This document shows, in pieces, positions 26,543 to 34,691 of a stretch of 64,000 nucleotides of DNA (position 1 is the stretch's first letter; each line of letters opens with the position of its first letter). A program made the position numbers and the translations under genes. Below the pieces are notes generated by a model. That model had not been told where the DNA came from and did no database searches. It worked only from the letters and a program-made list of their open reading frames with translations. This stretch comes from Nocardioides sp. Root140 (GTDB lineage: Bacteria; Actinomycetota; Actinomycetes; Propionibacteriales; Nocardioidaceae). The DNA lies in contig NZ_LMFI01000001.1 in assembly GCF_001426745.1 (NCBI RefSeq), positions 124,001 to 188,000 on the forward strand, in the 5' to 3' direction.

Positions 26543-28108
26543 TCAGCGCGCTGCCAGAACGGCCTGTGCGGCGTTGTGCCCGCCGAGCCCGGAGACCGCA
26601 CCACCCCGACGTGCACCCGAGCCGCAGAGCAGCAGGTTCTCGATGTCGGTCGCGACGCCCCACTGCTGGGCCGGCGTCTCGAGCATCGCCCGGTTGGAGG
26701 CCCACGGCCATTCGAGGTCGCCGTGGAAGATGTGCCCGCCGGGCATGGCGAGATCGGCCTCGATGTCCTGCGGCACCTTGGCCTCGATGCACGGCCTGCC
26801 GTCGGCGTCGAGGGCCACGCACTCCTCGATCGGAGTGACCAGGTGCTCGTTGAGCGACGCCAACGCGCGTGAGACGGCGAGGTCCTTGTTGCGCGGGTCC
26901 TCGAAGAGCGTGGCCGGGGTGTGCAGCCCGAAGTAGGTCAGCGTGTGGCCCTCGAACGAACCCAGGATCGACGGGTCGGTCAGCGAGTGGCAGTAGACCT
27001 CGCCGGGCATCTGGCTCGGCACCTGCCCGGCGGCGGCTTCGGCGTACGACCTCTGCAGCTGTGAGTAGTCCTCGGACAGGTGCAGTGTGCCGGCGAACGC
27101 GACCGTCGGGTCCATGCCCGACCTGAGCTCAGGCAGTCGGTCGAGCAGGAAGTTGATCTTCAGCTGGGCGCCGACCGGCTTGGTCTCCGGCTCCGGCTCC
27201 TCACCGAGCAGGATGCGCAGCACCCACGGCGCGACGTTGGCGAGGACGTGGCCGGCCGTCACCGTGTGGTGCGCCTTGCCGTCGTGCCAGGTGACCTCGC
27301 CGGTGGTGCCGTCGCTCCTGATCGAGCTGACACCGGCGCCGGTGAGCACCTCGGCGCCCGCGTCGACGGCCGCCTTCAAGAGGGCGTCGGTGACCGCGCC
27401 CATGCCGCCCACGGGCACCCGCCACTCGCCGTCTCCGTTGCCGATCAGGTGGTAGAGGAAGCAGCGGTTCTGGATCAGCGACGGGTCGTGCAGGTCGGCG
27501 AACGTGCCGATCAGCCCGTCGGTCGCCACCACGCCGCGCACGGTGTCGTCGGTGAAGCGTCGCTCGACCGAGGCGCCGAGCGGCTCCTTGGTGAACTCGC
27601 GCCACAGGTCGGCGTCCACGCCCGCCGCCAGTGCGGACTCCTTCTGCAACGGCTGGAGCAACGTGGGTGAGATCGCGGCGGCCAGCGTGCCGATGTCGGC
27701 GTAGAACCTGCACCACGCGTCGTACTCGTCGTGCGAGCCGGTCAGCTTCTTGAACGACTTGCGGGTGGCCTCGCCCTCGGGCCGCTCGGCGAGCAGTCCG
27801 CCGGCGCGACCGTCGCGCAGCCAGGGCGTGTACGACGCGGTGGTGCGCGAGCGCAGGTCGAGGGAGAGGCCCAGGTCGCTGACCAGCTCCTGCGGCATCA
27901 GCGAGACCAGGTAGGAGTAGCGCGACAGTCGGGTGTCGTGACCGCTGAACGCGACCTTGGAGACGGCGGCACCCCCGGTGGCCGGCAGCCTCTCGAGCAC
28001 GAGCGTCGACAGGCCGGCGCGGGCCAGGTACGCCGCGGCGGTGAGTCCGTTGTGGCCGCCACCGACGATGACCACGTCGTACGACGACCTGCTGCTGGCT
28101 GAAGTCAT
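26543..28108 (-). CDS. FAD-dependent oxidoreductase, phytoene desaturase/PYROXD2-like
   Basis: 521 aa. The N-terminal dinucleotide fold is VIVGGGHNGLTAAAYLARAGLSTLVLE (in part), and the C-terminal FAD signature is LLCGSGARRGGAVSGLGGHNAAQAVLA (in part). GLGGHN and the RSYAEAAAG region fit the NAD(P)/FAD-dependent PYROXD2-like branch of the CrtI family rather than true carotenoid desaturases; there are no carotenoid genes nearby. ATG 28108 follows a TAGTCT -10 box by six bases. Confidence 0.87.
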   Translation of the reverse strand: MTSASSRSSYDVVIVGGGHNGLTAAAYLARAGLSTLVLERLPATGGAAVSKVAFSGHDTRLSRYSYLVSLMPQELVSDLGLSLDLRSRTTASYTPWLRDGRAGGLLAERPEGEATRKSFKKLTGSHDEYDAWCRFYADIGTLAAAISPTLLQPLQKESALAAGVDADLWREFTKEPLGASVERRFTDDTVRGVVATDGLIGTFADLHDPSLIQNRCFLYHLIGNGDGEWRVPVGGMGAVTDALLKAAVDAGAEVLTGAGVSSIRSDGTTGEVTWHDGKAHHTVTAGHVLANVAPWVLRILLGEEPEPETKPVGAQLKINFLLDRLPELRSGMDPTVAFAGTLHLSEDYSQLQRSYAEAAAGQVPSQMPGEVYCHSLTDPSILGSFEGHTLTYFGLHTPATLFEDPRNKDLAVSRALASLNEHLVTPIEECVALDADGRPCIEAKVPQDIEADLAMPGGHIFHGDLEWPWASNRAMLETPAQQWGVATDIENLLLCGSGARRGGAVSGLGGHNAAQAVLAAR

Positions 28109-28114
28109 GCGCCG

Positions 28115-28120
28115 AGACTA
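28115..28120 (-). promoter_or_regulatory. -10 box of the PYROXD2-like gene
   Basis: TAGTCT on the minus strand, six bases before ATG 28108; leaderless arrangement. Confidence 0.5.
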
Positions 28121-28234
28121 GCCGCGTACGACGCAGGAGCACGCGGCGTGGCGCGGCGGGTTGAGGAAGACGGACCGGCGGGTCGAAACCACGGTGAGGT
28201 ACGTCAGGGCGGTGACCTGCCTGCAAAGTCGGAC

Positions 28235-28240
28235 TACCGT
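28235..28240 (+). promoter_or_regulatory. -10 box of the pirin gene
   Basis: TACCGT six bases before ATG 28247, the chosen start; the intervening GGAGAC could also serve as a weak ribosome binding site. Confidence 0.45.
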
Positions 28241-28246
28241 GGAGAC

Positions 28247-29194
28247 ATGCCTGCCGTCACCGTCGACGACCTCACCGTCCTGCACCGCATCAAGGGCCCC
28301 GGCCTGGGCGACCAGCCGCGTCCGGTGACCTCCGTGTCCACCGCGCCGCAGGGCTACGAGGGTGAGGGATTCCCCGTACGTCGCGCATTCGCGGGCATCG
28401 ACATGCGCCAGCTCGACCCGTTCATCATGATGGACCAGATGGGCGAGGTCGACTACGCGCCGGGGGAGCCGAAGGGGACGTCGTGGCACCCGCACCGCGG
28501 CTTCGAGACCGTCACCTACATCATCGACGGCCAGTTCGACCACCAGGACAGTCACGGTGGCGGCGGCACGATCACCAACGGTGACACCCAGTGGATGACG
28601 GCCGGCGGTGGCATCCTGCACATCGAGGCGCCCCCCGAGTGGCTGGTCGTCAAAGGCGGCCTGTTCCACGGCATCCAGCTCTGGGTGAACCTGCCCAAGG
28701 ACGCCAAGATGACGCCCCCGAAGTACCAGGACCTGCGCGCCAGCACTGTCGCGCTGGCCACCTCGCAGGACGCCGGCGCCCTGGTGCGCATCATCGCAGG
28801 CGAGGTCGACGGGCAGGGTGGACCCGGGGCGACGTACACCCCGATGACGCTGGTCCACGCCACGATCGAGCCCGGTGCCCGGCTCGACCTGCCCTGGCCG
28901 GTGGAGTTCAACGCGTTGGCCTACGTGCTCGGTGGCCACGGTTCCGTCGGCATCGACGCGCATCCGGTGCAGATGGGGCAGGCGGCCGTGCTCGGGGCGG
29001 GGGACTACGTCACCGTCACCGGTGCCGAGCGACAGGAGAGTCGTACGCCGGCGCTCGACGTGATCATCGTCGGAGGCCGCCCCATCGGTGAGGCGCTGGC
29101 CTGGGCCGGCCCGTTCGTGATGAACACCAAGGCCGAGGTGATGCAGGCCTACGAGGACTTCCAGAAGGGTCGGTTCGGCCACCCGCAGCCCTGA
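28247..29194 (+). CDS. Pirin family protein (bicupin)
   Basis: 315 aa, typical pirin length. The metal ligands of the N-terminal cupin are seen in HPHRGFETVTYIIDGQFDHQDS (HxH, H and E set; shown in part as HPHRGFETVTY). The C-terminal cupin lacks clear ligands, as in other pirins. Bacterial pirins have quercetinase or regulatory activities; which applies here is unknown. ATG 28247 is chosen on the family N-terminus and the promoter. Confidence 0.92.
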   Translation: MPAVTVDDLTVLHRIKGPGLGDQPRPVTSVSTAPQGYEGEGFPVRRAFAGIDMRQLDPFIMMDQMGEVDYAPGEPKGTSWHPHRGFETVTYIIDGQFDHQDSHGGGGTITNGDTQWMTAGGGILHIEAPPEWLVVKGGLFHGIQLWVNLPKDAKMTPPKYQDLRASTVALATSQDAGALVRIIAGEVDGQGGPGATYTPMTLVHATIEPGARLDLPWPVEFNALAYVLGGHGSVGIDAHPVQMGQAAVLGAGDYVTVTGAERQESRTPALDVIIVGGRPIGEALAWAGPFVMNTKAEVMQAYEDFQKGRFGHPQP

Positions 29195-29223
29195 GTGGGT
29201 TCTGGTTCTCCAGAAGCAGGCCG

Positions 29224-29280
29224 CGAGAGTTGCAGTTTGTACGTGTGGGCCGCTCCGAGAGGTGCAAACTGCAACTCTCG
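29224..29280. repeat. 16-bp inverted repeat, family CGAGAGT, copy 2
   Basis: CGAGAGTTGCAGTTTG at 29224-29239 and its exact complement at 29265-29280, with a 25-base loop. The arm and the following GTAC match copy 1 (23721-23777) with a few transitions. It lies between the convergent pirin and MarR-GNAT genes and could terminate both. Confidence 0.88.
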
Positions 29281-29349
29281 GCGTGCTGACCTGCCCGTGC
29301 TTGGCGTGAGCTCTTCAAGCATGCGGCCGTGGTCCCGATTCGTCACCCG

Positions 29350-30234
29350 TCAGAGGCGTTTCTCGAACCAGGCCTGGGCGTAGGGGTTGTCGTTGTAGCG
29401 CTCGATGCGTGAGTAGCCGGCCCGGTCATACATCGCGATCGCCTCGACCAGGGTCCCGTTCGTGTCGAGGCGCACCGTGGTGTGGCCGAGGTCGCGCGCG
29501 CTGGCCTCGAGCTCGCGGAGCATCCGGCCGCCGAGGCCGGCGCCGCGCCAGTCCTCGCTGACCCACATGCGCTTGATCTCGGCGATGCCGTCCCCGAGGT
29601 CGCGGACGCCACCGCACGCCGCCGTACGTCCTTCGCTGCGGGCCAGCAGGAACACGCCGTACGGCGCACGAAGCGTCGCCGCATCGGAGGCAGAGGCATC
29701 ACCGGCATCGAAGCCCGACTCGAGGCGCCGGTCGATCTCCGCGAAGTAGGAGGCCATCGCCGACTGGCCCTCGGGCGAGGCGGGGTCGACGGGGGAGATG
29801 TCGACGGTCGCGGCGCGGACCAGCAGCTCGGCCGTGGCCAGTGCCTCGGCCAGCCGGGTGCCCTGGCGCTCGGTCAGCGGCTCGACGATCTGCCGGGCGA
29901 GCTCGTCGGAGCGGTCCTCCAGCTCGGACCACGTGGCGCGTCCGTCTGGAGTCAGCGTGGCGACGCGACGCCGGGCATCGTGGGGATCGGGCTCCATCGC
30001 GACCAGGCCCTCGGACTCGAGACGGCGGAGCAGGCGGCTGAGGTGACCGCTGTCGAGACCCAGTCGGTCACGAAGGTCGCGGACGACCGCGCCGCCCGGC
30101 GTACTGCCGATCTCGAAGAGGAGACGCGAGGGGCCGAGCGGCCGGCCGGAGCCGAGGAACGACTCGTCGAGCACGCCGACGCGCTGCGACCAGGCGCGGT
30201 TGAAATGACGGAGCGTTTCGACGGCGGAGAGCAT
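29350..30234 (-). CDS. MarR-type regulator fused to a GNAT acetyltransferase
   Basis: 294 aa. Residues ~1-145 are a MarR winged helix (LRHFNRAWSQRVG, LRDRLGLDSGHLSRLLRRLE, wing DPHDARRRVATLTPDGR). Residues ~150-294 are a GNAT domain with the acetyl-CoA loop SEDWRGAGLGGRMLRELE (Q/RxxGxG/A) and the C-terminal MYDRAGYSRIERY. Such fusions are common in actinobacteria; targets are not known. A 16-bp palindrome overlaps its promoter two bases upstream of the start, so it probably represses itself. Confidence 0.92.
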   Translation of the reverse strand: MLSAVETLRHFNRAWSQRVGVLDESFLGSGRPLGPSRLLFEIGSTPGGAVVRDLRDRLGLDSGHLSRLLRRLESEGLVAMEPDPHDARRRVATLTPDGRATWSELEDRSDELARQIVEPLTERQGTRLAEALATAELLVRAATVDISPVDPASPEGQSAMASYFAEIDRRLESGFDAGDASASDAATLRAPYGVFLLARSEGRTAACGGVRDLGDGIAEIKRMWVSEDWRGAGLGGRMLRELEASARDLGHTTVRLDTNGTLVEAIAMYDRAGYSRIERYNDNPYAQAWFEKRL

Positions 30235-30236
30235 TC

Positions 30237-30252
30237 TCTGACTTTAGTCAGA
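30237..30252 (-). promoter_or_regulatory. MarR-type operator overlapping the -10 box
   Basis: TCTGACTTTAGTCAGA, arms of seven bases around TT, perfectly palindromic. On the minus strand it contains the -10 box TAAAGT (30241-30246) six bases before ATG 30234. Binding would block the promoter. Confidence 0.75.
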
Positions 30253-30288
30253 CAAATCAAGGCGGGTCAATCGACGCCGAAATGAACC

Positions 30289-30323
30289 GAGCCCCTGACC
30301 GCGTTGCACGCAGTCAGGGGCTC
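30289..30323 (-). terminator. Terminator of tRNA-His
   Basis: GAGCCCCTGAC at 30289-30299 pairs with GTCAGGGGCTC at 30313-30323, eight bases beyond the tRNA 3' end on the minus strand. The tail is only weakly T-rich (GGTTCATTT). Confidence 0.7.
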
Positions 30324-30330
30324 GATCTCT

Positions 30331-30407
30331 TGGGGTGAGTAACGGGACTTGAACCCGCGACATCCGCCACCACAAGGCGGCGCTCTACCAGCTGAGCTAT
30401 ACCCACC
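30331..30407 (-). tRNA. tRNA-His (anticodon GTG)
   Basis: 77 nt including encoded CCA and the extra 5' G(-1) opposite C73 that marks tRNA-His. Acceptor GTGGGTA pairs with TACTCAC; anticodon arm CCGCC-TTGTGGT-GGCGG. Confidence 0.97.
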
Positions 30408-30455
30408 ATGGGCGCGACGCCGGAGCGGCGCGACCGGAGAGAAGTGTAGCCGTAG

Positions 30456-31091
30456 TCAGGGGGTGGTTTGCGAATCGGGGTCGCCCAACCCGGTGAGCGA
30501 GCCACCGTGGCGGTTGGCGATCTCCTTGGCGGCCGTGCTGTCCGGGCCCGGAGCCGGCACGAAGACGGCCTCGCGGTAGTAGCGCAGCTCCTCGATGCTC
30601 TCCTGGATGTCGGCCAGGGCGCGGTGGTTCCCGCGCTTGGGCGGCGAGGAGAAGTACGCCTTCGGGAACCAGCGGCGCGACAGCTCCTTGATCGAGGAGA
30701 CGTCGACGATGCGGTAGTGCAGGAAGGCCTCGAGCTCGACCATGTCGCGGGCCAGGAAGGCGCGGTCGGTGGCGACCGTGTTGCCGGCCAATGGGGGCCG
30801 TGAGCCGTCGGGGCAGTGCTTCTTGATATAGGCCAGCACCTGCTGCTCGGCCTCGGCCATCGTGATGCCGTCCTTGAGTTCCTCGAGGAGCCCGGACTTC
30901 GTGTGCATGTCACGCACGAACTCGTTCATCTGCGCGAGCGCAGCGTCGGTGGGCTTGATGATGAGGTCGATGCCGTCACCGAGCACGTTGAGGTCGAAGT
31001 CGGTCACCAGGGCGGCCACTTCGATCAACGCATCGGCGCCCAGGTCGAGCCCGGTCATCTCGCAGTCGATCCATACAAGTCGTTCGTTCAC
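30456..31091 (-). CDS. orn: Oligoribonuclease
   Basis: 211 aa. DnaQ-fold 3'-5' exonuclease that degrades 2-5 nt RNA fragments and pGpG. Exo motifs: [13 protein letters not shown] (D, E), [34 protein letters not shown] (H, D). GTG 31091 is chosen because a TAGTGT -10 box lies seven bases upstream and the family begins [10 protein letters not shown]. It is adjacent to tRNA-His. Confidence 0.96.
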   Translation of the reverse strand: MNERLVWIDCEMTGLDLGADALIEVAALVTDFDLNVLGDGIDLIIKPTDAALAQMNEFVRDMHTKSGLLEELKDGITMAEAEQQVLAYIKKHCPDGSRPPLAGNTVATDRAFLARDMVELEAFLHYRIVDVSSIKELSRRWFPKAYFSSPPKRGNHRALADIQESIEELRYYREAVFVPAPGPDSTAAKEIANRHGGSLTGLGDPDSQTTP

Positions 31092-31098
31092 CCGCACG

Positions 31099-31104
31099 AC
31101 ACTA
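31099..31104 (-). promoter_or_regulatory. -10 box of orn
   Basis: TAGTGT on the minus strand seven bases before GTG 31091; decides this start over in-frame codons upstream. Confidence 0.5.
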
Positions 31105-31153
31105 GCGGCCACAGCGCCAGAGGCCGATTCAGTCTCGTCTCAGGTGCCCGGCC

Positions 31154-31159
31154 TACTGT
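31154..31159 (+). promoter_or_regulatory. -10 box of the MauE/DoxX-dsbA-like operon
   Basis: TACTGT seven bases before ATG 31167; leaderless arrangement. Confidence 0.45.
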
Positions 31160-31166
31160 CTGTCGC

Positions 31167-31619
31167 ATGCTGGGATGGGTCGGTCTGCTCGCGCGCCTCG
31201 TCGTCGGGGGCGTGTGGATCGTCGCCGGCGCCCTGAAGCTGCCCGACCCGGCGGCCAGTGTGCGCGCCGTGCGGGCCTACGACCTGTTGCCCGAGTCCGT
31301 GGTGCCGACCGTGGGACACGTGCTGCCGCTGGTCGAGGTCGTCGTCGGGGTGTGCCTGGTCATCGGCCTGCTCACGCGGCCGATGGCGCTGCTCTCGGTG
31401 CTGCTGTTCGCGGCGTTCATCTTCGGCATCGCCTCGGCGTGGAGCCGCGGGCTCCAGATCGAGTGCGGCTGCTTCGGCGGTGGTGGCTACTCCTCCAACG
31501 CCACCGACGACTACCCGTGGGAGATCGCCCGCGACGTCGGGCTCCTCCTGGCCTCGGCGCTCCTGGTGTGGCGCGCCCGCACCCGCCTCGCCGTCGACAA
31601 CCTCCTGTTCAACCCCTGA
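31167..31619 (+). CDS. MauE/DoxX family redox-associated membrane protein
   Basis: 150 aa with four hydrophobic segments. The motif QIECGCFGGGG holds the Cys-x-Cys found in MauE-like proteins, which support disulfide chemistry in the cell envelope. It is directly followed by a membrane-anchored DsbA-like protein, so the two probably work as a pair in which this protein recycles the thioredoxin-fold partner. This is inferred from neighbourhood. Confidence 0.85.
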   Translation: MLGWVGLLARLVVGGVWIVAGALKLPDPAASVRAVRAYDLLPESVVPTVGHVLPLVEVVVGVCLVIGLLTRPMALLSVLLFAAFIFGIASAWSRGLQIECGCFGGGGYSSNATDDYPWEIARDVGLLLASALLVWRARTRLAVDNLLFNP

Positions 31620-31632
31620 GAGAATGGTTCGC

Positions 31633-32430
31633 ATGCCTTCGCCGTACAACACGAACACCTCGTCTTCCTCCGGCTCCGGGAGCAACGGAAGGCGAAACGT
31701 CCTCATCGGCAGCGCCATCGCGGCGGTGCTGCTGCTGATCGTCGGCATCGGCTGGGCGGTGCAGGCCAACCGCGACACCACCGGCGACGACGCCAAGACC
31801 CCGGGCGACTCGACCAGCTCGGGAAGCACCCCGAGTACGACGACCAGCCCGTCGCCGGGAACGTCGTCGACCGCCCCGGCCAAGGGCGCTCCGGCGATCA
31901 CCGACACCTACGGACTCGGTGTCGGCGACCCGGACGCACCGGTGAAGGTCGAGGTGTTCGAGGACTTCCAGTGCCCGTTCTGCATGCAGTTCGAGGAGGC
32001 CTCGCACGAGCAGCTGCAGCAGGCCGCGGCCGACGGTGACGCCTACCTGATCTACCGGCCGATGGCGTTCATCAACGACTACTCCGGCCGTGCCCTCAAC
32101 GCCTTCGGTGTCGTGCTCGACGCGTCGGGCGGCGAGGTGGCGCTGAAGTTCCACGACCTGCTCTTCGCGAACCAGCCGTCCGAGAGCGGCCCCTACCCGA
32201 GTGACGACGACCTGATCGACCTCGCCGTCGAGGCCGGGGCCGACGAGGGCCAGATCCGCCGTGGCGTGGAGACCAGCGAGTTCGGCCAGTGGGCGGTGAA
32301 TGCCAGCGATGCCGCGTCGAAGCGTGGGGTGAACAGCACCCCGACCGTGTTCGTCGACGGCGACCCGGTCACCGGGAACAGCATCGACGAGCTGCTCGCC
32401 AACGTGATGGCCGGGATCGACGCCGGCTGA
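31633..32430 (+). CDS. Membrane-anchored DsbA-like thiol:disulfide oxidoreductase
   Basis: 265 aa. N-terminal Ser/Gly-rich cytoplasmic tail, one membrane segment (NVLIGSAIAAVLLLIVGIGW), a Thr/Ser/Pro linker, then a thioredoxin-fold domain: KVEVFEDFQCPFCMQFEE with the active site C114-P-F-C117, and the cis-Pro loop in NSTPTVFVDG. It resembles the DsbA-like branch with a helical insertion. A start at ATG 31624 is also possible, but the GAGAG ribosome binding site suits 31633. Confidence 0.9.
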   Translation: MPSPYNTNTSSSSGSGSNGRRNVLIGSAIAAVLLLIVGIGWAVQANRDTTGDDAKTPGDSTSSGSTPSTTTSPSPGTSSTAPAKGAPAITDTYGLGVGDPDAPVKVEVFEDFQCPFCMQFEEASHEQLQQAAADGDAYLIYRPMAFINDYSGRALNAFGVVLDASGGEVALKFHDLLFANQPSESGPYPSDDDLIDLAVEAGADEGQIRRGVETSEFGQWAVNASDAASKRGVNSTPTVFVDGDPVTGNSIDELLANVMAGIDAG

Positions 32431-32693
32431 TGAAGGTCGAGCGGGTCCAGCGATGGGTCATGTCGGCGTTGCTCACCACGGTGGGCTTCATCTTCGCCGC
32501 CGGGCTCTGCTTCCTCGCGGGAGTCGCCGAACGCCCTGGCGCCGAGCCGGGGCTGCTGGTCATCGCCGCCGTCGTCGGCCTGGTCACCCTTGCCGGGGTC
32601 CTGACCATCAACCAGCACAGCATGCTCTCGCCGTGGTTGCTGGTCGGACTGGTGCCGGCGGCCGTGGGGGCCTGGCTCCTGCTGCTGCGCTGA
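32430..32693 (+). CDS. Small membrane protein (three hydrophobic segments), unknown function
   Basis: 87 aa, segments at residues ~13-31, ~41-59 and ~67-86. The start overlaps the dsbA-like stop by one base (TGATG), so it belongs to the same operon. I do not recognise a family; an accessory role for the redox pair is possible from position only. Confidence 0.7.
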   Translation: MKVERVQRWVMSALLTTVGFIFAAGLCFLAGVAERPGAEPGLLVIAAVVGLVTLAGVLTINQHSMLSPWLLVGLVPAAVGAWLLLLR

Positions 32694-32733
32694 CGCTGCA
32701 CCACCGCCGGGTTTGCCAGGGCCCTGCAGCGGT

Positions 32734-32739
32734 TAGCAT
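32734..32739 (+). promoter_or_regulatory. -10 box of the three-gene membrane protein operon
   Basis: TAGCAT six bases before GTG 32746; leaderless arrangement. Confidence 0.45.
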
Positions 32740-32745
32740 CCGCGC

Positions 32746-33996
32746 GTGACATTGCCCCGGGCCCTGGCCGCGCTCCTCGCCTCGCTGTGGGTGGTGCTGG
32801 CGACCGTCGCGCCGTCGTACGCCGACGACAGGTCGACCACCATGCCGGCAGACCTGAAGGCCACCGGCGTCTACCTCGAGCCGGCGGCGGCCATGGGCGA
32901 CGCCGACCTCTGGCGCACACGACTCAAGGCCGGCGTGCGCAAGGCCGACCTGCCGGTGCCGGTCAGTGTGGCGCTGTGGTCGGAGATACCGGGTGCCTGG
33001 CCGGATCCGGAAGACGTGGTGGTGAAGAACGACGCCGAGCTGCTCGAGCTGTTCGACCTGCCGCCGCGCAGCGTGGCGCTGCTCACCGAGGACGGCTCCC
33101 TGAGGTCGGTGAGCCATCTTCCCGGACGGGCCGCGGAGAGCGTCCGGGCGTGGGAGAACCGTGCCGACGCGGTGGTCACCCGCATCGAGGCGGCCGGTTC
33201 GGACGCTGATCGTGGCGCCTCCTTGTCCGCGGTCGCCGAGGCGTGGGTCTACCTGCGAGTGGCCGACGCCGACGGCGCGAGCCCGCAGGAGCTGGTGGCC
33301 GAGCTCTCCGGCGACACATCCCTGTTCGACGACACCGCGCGCGCACCCGAGCCGCCGTCGGAGGACTTCGAGGACGAATTCAACTCCCCGTGGGTGCTCG
33401 TCTCGGCGGCCTGCGTGCTGGTCGGCACGGTCGGCCTCTTCGTCTGGAAGACCTGGCAGATGCCGCGCGGATCACTCTCCAGCCGGGTCGCCGCCGGGCC
33501 GCGTCGCACGCCGGACGACCTGATCGCCACGCTGACTCCGCTCGCCCTGGAGGAGCAGGTCACCCGTCTCGCCGAGGCGATCTCGAGCTCCGACGTACGA
33601 CCCGGCAACCCGGCGTACGACGAGGCGCAGGCCTGTCTCGACGCGGCCGCGAAGTACGTCGACTCCGCCCGAGACCGCGACCGGGTCGGCGTGCATCTCC
33701 TGGTCGAGGACGGCCATGCCGCCCTGGCAGGCGCGCGAAGCTCACGCTGCTTCTTCCACCCGCTGCACCCGGCGACCACCTCGGTGAAGCGACGCTCGGT
33801 CTCGTTGCCCTGCTGCAAGCCGTGTGCCCGTGGCGTCACCGACGGGAAGGCTCCGCAGTCGTTGATGGTCACCGGAGACGACGGCACCGTCCGCGCCTAC
33901 TACGAGTCCGAGGACGTGTGGACCACGACCGGCTACGGCGCGCTCGACGAGCGCTGGGCCAAACGTGCGCTCCTCGCGTCACTGGAGGCGCGATGA
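32746..33996 (+). CDS. Secreted-then-anchored membrane protein with C-terminal cysteine cluster, unknown function (gene 1 of 3)
   Basis: 416 aa. Signal peptide ~1-26 (LWVVLATVAPSYA), an extracytoplasmic domain to ~210, one membrane segment ~213-235 (WVLVSAACVLVGTVGLFVW) and a cytoplasmic part. The extracytoplasmic domain (ATGVYLEPAAAMG..., PVPVSVALWSEIP, SVALLTEDG) has the outline of a TPM-like fold. The cytoplasmic domain has a cysteine set: C335 in RCFFHPLHP and C356-C357-x-x-C360 in LPCCKPC, which could hold zinc. It overlaps gene 2 by ATGA. Gene 2 and 3 have the same topology. Confidence 0.75.
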   Translation: MTLPRALAALLASLWVVLATVAPSYADDRSTTMPADLKATGVYLEPAAAMGDADLWRTRLKAGVRKADLPVPVSVALWSEIPGAWPDPEDVVVKNDAELLELFDLPPRSVALLTEDGSLRSVSHLPGRAAESVRAWENRADAVVTRIEAAGSDADRGASLSAVAEAWVYLRVADADGASPQELVAELSGDTSLFDDTARAPEPPSEDFEDEFNSPWVLVSAACVLVGTVGLFVWKTWQMPRGSLSSRVAAGPRRTPDDLIATLTPLALEEQVTRLAEAISSSDVRPGNPAYDEAQACLDAAAKYVDSARDRDRVGVHLLVEDGHAALAGARSSRCFFHPLHPATTSVKRRSVSLPCCKPCARGVTDGKAPQSLMVTGDDGTVRAYYESEDVWTTTGYGALDERWAKRALLASLEAR

Positions 33997-34691
33997 GTGT
34001 CAGGAGCATCAAGATCCACATGCTGAAGTGGTACCTGGTCGTAGGGTCCTTCATCGCGTCGATGGTCTGGATCATCGTGCTTTTCAACTCGCAGGACGTC
34101 TACCAGGATCCGTATGCAGATGAGTCGGTCGCGGACGTCACGGTGCACACACCGTACGAGGAGGAAGCGGCGGCTGCCCTGCGCGAGAAGTCGGTGTACG
34201 TCGACCCGGTGCTGCGCGACACGGTGTGGTCCAGCCTGGAGACCAGTGGTGTCCGGGACGAGATCGCCGGGAGCACGTCGCCGATCTTCCTCGTCGCCTC
34301 GCCGAGGTTCGGCTACAGCCTCGAGGGCGAGGAGGTGCTCCTGGCACGGATCGCCGACGCCACCGACCGCGTCGGCATCTACCTGCTGCTGGACCAGACT
34401 GGCGTCGTGGCGCAGCACCACGTGCGCGGCCACGACGACGAGTCAATCTACCTGTATCCGCAGACCGGCGACACGTCCGAGCTCGGCGTCCGGGCGATGA
34501 TCCGGGACACCGATCACTCCGTTCAGGAGCAGGTCAAGGGGAGCGACGACGAGTCCGGATGGGCGAACAGTCCCGTGATGCTCGGGAGCTTCATGGGTCT
34601 CACCTTCGCGGTTCCCCTGTGGTACTTGATGAAACTCATCCGCTGGTCTGCGCGCCGTGACCGTTCCTACCTGAAGGGTTTCAAGGAATGA
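33993..34691 (+). CDS. Bitopic membrane protein, unknown function (gene 2 of 3)
   Basis: 232 aa. Membrane segment ~12-32 (MLKWYLVVGSFIASMVWIIV), an extracytoplasmic domain with ALREKSVYVDPVLRDTVWSS and SPIFLVASPR, then a second segment ~191-211 and a short basic tail. The VYVDP stretch parallels VYLEP in gene 1, so the domains are probably related. Overlaps both neighbours by four bases; the three proteins are surely made together. Confidence 0.72.
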   Translation: MSVRSIKIHMLKWYLVVGSFIASMVWIIVLFNSQDVYQDPYADESVADVTVHTPYEEEAAAALREKSVYVDPVLRDTVWSSLETSGVRDEIAGSTSPIFLVASPRFGYSLEGEEVLLARIADATDRVGIYLLLDQTGVVAQHHVRGHDDESIYLYPQTGDTSELGVRAMIRDTDHSVQEQVKGSDDESGWANSPVMLGSFMGLTFAVPLWYLMKLIRWSARRDRSYLKGFKE

